Below are positions 63,842 to 64,000 of a DNA stretch of 64,000 nucleotides, piece by piece. The stretch is from Shewanella sp. Arc9-LZ (lineage in GTDB: Bacteria; Pseudomonadota; Gammaproteobacteria; Enterobacterales; Shewanellaceae), in assembly GCF_010092445.1 (NCBI RefSeq), contig NZ_CP048031.1:992001-1056000 (forward strand), written 5' to 3'. The position numbers and the translations under genes were made by a program. Below the pieces are notes generated by a model, which was not told the DNA's origin, did no database searches, and worked only from the letters and a program-made list of their open reading frames with translations. The first letter of the stretch is position 1. Each line of letters starts with the position of its first letter.

Positions 63842-64000
63842 TGAATAGCTCCAGCATAATGTCTGTTAACCCAATGTACCGCTTTTTGGCTGAATAGGGG
63901 CTGAATGAACAAGGTTTAATGATATATATTAACGTGGCTTTGTGTTGTATTTGTTTTTATTATCAATTGGTTAGTTTTTTTTATAAAAAAAGGGCATCTT
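63842..64000. other. right-edge non-coding stretch
   Basis: The last ~160 bp hold the upstream region of the RelA/SpoT-like gene. They are AT-rich, with no gene visible before the window ends. Confidence 0.5.

Noticed and set aside
1..64000. CRISPR arrays, tRNA/rRNA genes, integrases or transposases
   Set aside because: None seen. The tandem repeats present have units over 100 bp or are 8-15 bp, unlike CRISPR repeats with unique spacers.

Overview
The window is 64 kb of a low-GC gammaproteobacterial chromosome. Gene content points to Shewanella, probably a cold or marine species of the S. frigidimarina type. Pointers are the NAD(P)-linked FAD/Fe-S/molybdenum formate dehydrogenase, TIGR03899, DUF3622, DUF4447 and DP-EP family proteins, HemG, RlhA, several diguanylate cyclases and many TonB-dependent receptors and porins. 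The genus call is inference from protein families; no rRNA or tRNA gene was seen to confirm it. No prophage, integrase, transposase, CRISPR array or conjugation gene was found. This is ordinary chromosome with scattered small repeats.

Layout. 1-4.1 kb: the N-terminal part of a formate dehydrogenase running off the left edge, a possible cysteine-rich micro-protein on the other strand, and a SIMPL-domain periplasmic protein. 4.3-7.1 kb: a LysR regulator divergent from a class II aldolase and a bile-acid/sodium symporter family carrier. 7.3-11.1 kb: an AraC regulator divergent from a [2Fe-2S] ferredoxin and an AlkB-like membrane di-iron oxygenase, then a PAS-GGDEF protein. 11.7-15.4 kb: a winged-helix/STAND ATPase/TPR regulator with a small DP-EP-like protein. 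15.5-19.3 kb: ketopantoate reductase family protein, secreted amidohydrolase and another PAS-GGDEF protein. 19.5-22.7 kb: a MarR/OhrR-like regulator divergent from an electrophile-detoxification set (CurA-like reductase, DJ-1/PfpI protein, glutathione S-transferase).

22.9-31.7 kb: PilZ-like protein, TIGR03899 protein, MFS carrier, then a probable iron-regulated outer-membrane/periplasmic cluster (porin, imelysin lipoprotein, di-heme lipoprotein), a MITE-like element, hemG and a b-type cytochrome. 31.8-38.7 kb: LysR, aldo/keto reductase, amylase lipoprotein with a tandem duplication at its start, DsbA-like protein, J-domain protein and a phosphoribosyltransferase. 38.8-49.4 kb: rlhA, DUF3622, a cobalamin riboswitch with btuB, an HDOD protein, metR/metE and dodecin. 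49.4-58.3 kb: queG, TPR-GGDEF protein, malic enzyme, DUF1456 protein, a repeat array, an Nramp-like carrier and a PH-domain protein. 58.5-64 kb: a large TonB-dependent receptor, GST, DUF4447 and SMI1/KNR4 proteins, and a signal-peptide-bearing protein with a RelA/SpoT-like domain.

Three signalling themes recur. Three GGDEF enzymes plus PilZ-like and HDOD proteins suggest c-di-GMP signalling. Metal and cofactor uptake is represented by the riboswitch/btuB, the imelysin cluster and the Nramp-like carrier. Several regulators sit divergent to the genes they probably control (LysR, AraC, MarR, MetR). The observations most worth a second look are the exported RelA/SpoT-like protein, the cysteine-rich micro-ORF by the formate dehydrogenase, the 161-bp duplication creating a decoy signal peptide before the amylase, the wHTH-STAND-TPR/DP-EP pair and the structured leader of the CurA operon.
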